Shown here: piece by piece, positions 61,720-64,000 of the stretch
Numbering within the stretch: the first letter of the stretch is position 1
Layout: each line of letters starts with the position of its first letter
NCBI GenBank assembly: GCA_017405965.1
Contig: JAFQZK010000020.1
Location: forward strand, 1-64,000
Length of the DNA: 64,000 bases
Origin: Muribaculaceae bacterium
GTDB taxonomy: Bacteria; Bacteroidota; Bacteroidia; Bacteroidales; Muribaculaceae
Direction: 5' to 3'
Made by a program: the position numbers and the translations under genes
The notes under the pieces: model-generated
The model's input: the letters and a program-made list of their open reading frames with translations, nothing else
What the model was told of the DNA's origin: nothing
The model's database searches: none

Positions 61720-61892
61720 TCGCTTTAATTGATGTTAATGGTTGATAAAAAAAGTACAATATCTTCATTTTTTTGCAAATATAGTGTTTATTCTTAAAAA
61801 AAACAATTTTTAAACAAAAACTTTACATTTATGCTCCATTTATTTGCTTATTTACCTTTTTTGGCATCGATTTGTTGTGAATTGCAATAAAA
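61720..61892 (-). promoter_or_regulatory. Promoter region of the susC operon
   Basis: On the - strand TATATTTG (61783 to 61776) is a consensus -7 element with TTGT about 20 bp upstream (near 61806-61803). The leader would be about 50 nt and AT-rich. No operator was recognised. Confidence 0.6.
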
Positions 61893-61929
61893 AACAGGCA
61901 GGAAGCATCGTGTTCGCTTCCTGCCTGTT
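61893..61929 (-). terminator. Terminator after the upstream GH3 gene
   Basis: A 14-bp perfect stem (61893-61906 with 61916-61929, core CAGGCAGGAAGC) is followed on the - strand by TTTTATTGC. It separates the GH3 gene from the susC promoter. Confidence 0.85.
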
Positions 61930-61951
61930 GCTACAGGGATGTTCTTGACTG

Positions 61952-64000
61952 TTACTTGACTGTGAAGGCTGCCTTCAAGGGAAGATTGTCGCTGGAGGTT
62001 CCCACGAGCAGCGTGCGCTGACCGAGGGAAGTGGCCCAGTCGCCACGGGTCTCGTCCCAGTACTGGAAGGCGCGGCCACCGATGGTGATGGTGACATCGC
62101 GGCTCTCGCCGGGCTGGAGAGTGACTTTCTGGAATCCGCGCAGTTCCTTGACGGGCATGTCAACAGCCGTGTTGTGGTCGCTGACGTAGAGTTGCACGAC
62201 CTCGGCACCGTCACGGTTGCCGGTGTTCTTGACCGTCACGGTGGCGGTCACAGTGCCGTCGGCAGCCACTTCGCGCTTGTCGATGCGCAGGTTGCTCAAG
62301 GCGAAAGTCGTGTAGCTCAGTCCGTAACCGAAGGCGAACGCAGGTTTCTTCTTCTGCTTGTCGGCCCAACGGTAACCCACATAGATGCCCTCCTTGTACT
62401 CCTCGTCGATGATAATGTGGTCATCGCGCCAGGTACCGGGATAGGTGCCCAGTGCATGTGCGCCCACGTCGTCGAGGCGATCATACCAGGTGAAGGGCAG
62501 TTTGCCCGAGGGATTGGCATCGCCCACAAGAATGCTGGCGAATGCTTTACCCGTCTCGCTGCCGATGAACCAGCCTTGAACGATGGCGGCCACCTTGTCG
62601 CGCCACGGCATGGCCACGGCGTCGCCCGAGATGTTGACAAACACCACGTTCTTGTTGACGCGGGCCAGTGCCTCGACCAGTGCATCCTGACCGTAGGGCA
62701 TGTCCATGTGCTTGCGGTCATGGCCCTCGGCATCCTGGTAGTCGCTCTTGTTCAGACCGCCGAAGATAATGACATAGTCGGCGCCTTGAGCCTTGGCAAC
62801 GGCCTCGGCGATGAGTTCGCTGGCCGAGCGGTTATCGGCAAGCGACTGCTTGGCCACAACACCATTGTACTCGCCAGTGGTGTCACCCACATAGCCGCGG
62901 GCGTAGTCCACCTCGATACCGGTGCCGGCCAGACGCTGCTGGAGACCTTCGAGGGGCAGAATCTCGTGCTGAGCTTTCAGCGAGCTGCTGCCGCCGCCCA
63001 CGGTCATCATCTTGATGGCATTCTCGCCGACGACGAGCACGCGCTTGGCCTTGCTGACGTCGATGGGCAGGACATTGCGCTTGTTCTGCAGCAGTACAAT
63101 GCCGTCTTGGGCAATCTTGAGCGCTGCATCATAGTGTGCCTCGCTGCACAGGAATCCACGAGAACGCTTGTTGCTCATCGTGGTGCGGAAGAACAGACGC
63201 AGCACGCGGCTCACCTTGTCGTCGAGTTCGCGTGTCGTGAACTTGCCGTCCTCGATCAATTTCTTATAGGGCTTGGCCATGTAGTAAGCGTCGTAAGCGT
63301 TGCTGGCGCCCCAAGCCAGACCATCGGTCCAGCTGCCGAACTCCATGTCCAGACCGTTCTTGACAGTCATCTCGGTGTCGTGGGCACCGCCCCAGTCGCT
63401 GACCACCACGCCGTCATATTTCCAGTCACCTTTCAATATGTCGTTGAGCGTGTACTGGTTCTGACAGCAATGCTGGCTCTTGTACAGGTTATAGGAACCC
63501 ATGATACCCCAGGTGTGGCCCTCCTTGACGGCGGCCTCGAACGCGGGCAGATAGATTTCTCGCAGGGCACGGTCGCTCACGATGACGTTGACCTGATGGC
63601 GGTATTCCTCATCGTTGTTGAGGCAGAAGTGCTTGACACAAGCTGCGGTACCGGTACTCTGCAGTCCCTGAACGTAGGGGACAACCATGCGTGAAGCCAA
63701 CAAGGGGTCCTCACCCATATACTCGAAGTTGCGACCGTTCAGCGGCGTGCGGTTGATGTTCACGCCAGGGCCCAGGATCATGTCCTTGCCGCGATAGCGT
63801 GCTTCCTCGCCCAGGCTGCGGCCGTACAGCTCAGCCAGTGCGGGATTCCACGAGGCAGCCAGGCAGGTGAGGGCAGGGAATGCCACACACGAGTCGTTGG
63901 TCTGTCCAGCCTGTACCCATTCGTCCCACAGGACGTCGGGGCGCACACCGTGAGGTCCGTCATCGGTCCAGAAGTCGGGCATGCCCAAACGTTTCACACC
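61952..64000 (-). CDS. Glycoside hydrolase family 3 enzyme (N terminus outside window)
   Basis: At least 681 residues are present. The frame stays open to the right edge (GVKRLGMPDFW), so the first ~60 or more residues, with the signal peptide, are missing and the Met at 63997 is probably internal. GH3 signatures are TDDGPHGVRP, GPGVNINRTPLNGRNFEYMGEDP, CVKHFCLNNDEE and the nucleophile region GVVVSDWGG. An alpha/beta sandwich (VLVVGENAIKMMTVGGGSS) and a C-terminal FN3-like domain (VTVKNTGNRDGAEVVQLYVSD) follow. It is likely a beta-glucosidase. It precedes susC on the same strand but has its own terminator. Confidence 0.93.
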   Translation of the reverse strand, partial: GVKRLGMPDFWTDDGPHGVRPDVLWDEWVQAGQTNDSCVAFPALTCLAASWNPALAELYGRSLGEEARYRGKDMILGPGVNINRTPLNGRNFEYMGEDPLLASRMVVPYVQGLQSTGTAACVKHFCLNNDEEYRHQVNVIVSDRALREIYLPAFEAAVKEGHTWGIMGSYNLYKSQHCCQNQYTLNDILKGDWKYDGVVVSDWGGAHDTEMTVKNGLDMEFGSWTDGLAWGASNAYDAYYMAKPYKKLIEDGKFTTRELDDKVSRVLRLFFRTTMSNKRSRGFLCSEAHYDAALKIAQDGIVLLQNKRNVLPIDVSKAKRVLVVGENAIKMMTVGGGSSSLKAQHEILPLEGLQQRLAGTGIEVDYARGYVGDTTGEYNGVVAKQSLADNRSASELIAEAVAKAQGADYVIIFGGLNKSDYQDAEGHDRKHMDMPYGQDALVEALARVNKNVVFVNISGDAVAMPWRDKVAAIVQGWFIGSETGKAFASILVGDANPSGKLPFTWYDRLDDVGAHALGTYPGTWRDDHIIIDEEYKEGIYVGYRWADKQKKKPAFAFGYGLSYTTFALSNLRIDKREVAADGTVTATVTVKNTGNRDGAEVVQLYVSDHNTAVDMPVKELRGFQKVTLQPGESRDVTITIGGRAFQYWDETRGDWATSLGQRTLLVGTSSDNLPLKAAFTVK

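Noticed and set aside
62174-63694. 506-codon open frame on the + strand
   Set aside because: Shadow of the GH3 gene; no start context, no domain.

Overview
The window looks like a chromosomal segment of a gut-type Bacteroidales bacterium, probably Muribaculaceae or Prevotellaceae. The evidence is promoters of the Bacteroidetes type (-33 TTTG, about 19 bp, -7 TAnnTTTG), few Shine-Dalgarno sequences, SusC/SusD pairs, dockerin-bearing secreted proteins, secreted proteins ending in a shared C-terminal sorting-like tail (AGQEM...TIVVTTY.DGTT..KV.K), an OmpA-family porin and an S9B dipeptidyl peptidase. No rRNA, tRNA, CRISPR array or transposase gene was recognised. All family names come from reading the sequence; no database search was run.

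Region 1 (1-8.8 kb) holds surface and secreted proteins: a truncated gene and its tandem paralogue, two dockerin proteins, OmpA, a DUF4369-like lipoprotein divergent from dipeptidyl peptidase IV, and a further secreted protein with the sorting-like tail.

Region 2 (9.1-24.2 kb) is a nearly complete anaerobic lysine-fermentation operon on the + strand: atoD, kal, kce, kdd, kamA, kamB-like, kamC-like (MutS-related), kamD, kamE, atoA, crotonase, 3-hydroxybutyryl-CoA dehydrogenase, butyryl-CoA dehydrogenase, etfB, etfA. Together they convert lysine through beta-lysine, 3,5-diaminohexanoate and 5-amino-3-oxohexanoate to acetoacetate plus 3-aminobutyryl-CoA, then crotonyl-CoA, butyryl-CoA and butyrate. 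Only a thiolase is missing from the window. Several gene junctions carry degenerate heptamer repeats. The operon ends in a hairpin terminator and a set of palindromic repeats. A small basic protein and a VanX-type dipeptidase lipoprotein follow, then two nested inverted-repeat (MITE-like) elements.

Region 3 (26.2-51.0 kb, all on the - strand) is the most unusual part. It has one membrane-anchored TIR protein, five exported proteins that share a beta-sandwich/coiled-coil N-terminal module followed by TPR arrays of 7 to 20 repeats, a short TPR-poor paralogue, an exported caspase-like protease with BspA-type leucine-rich repeats, a beta-barrel outer-membrane protein, a cytoplasmic protein with a TIR-like/DUF4062-like domain plus TPRs, a CHAT/caspase-like protein with a His/Cys pair, and a 1062-residue exported protein of unknown family. 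These are the parts of known conflict or programmed-death systems, but here most TPR proteins and one caspase are predicted to be outside the inner membrane. I suggest this is an undescribed envelope-sensing TIR/caspase/TPR system.

Region 4 (51.3-64 kb, - strand) is a polysaccharide utilisation locus: SusC, SusD, a GH43-like protein with discoidin and FN3 domains, a GH144-like lipoprotein and a GH3 enzyme in one unit, preceded by a second GH3 gene that runs off the right edge. GH144 plus GH3 suggests beta-1,2-glucan or a related beta-glucan as substrate. No regulator of this locus lies in the window.
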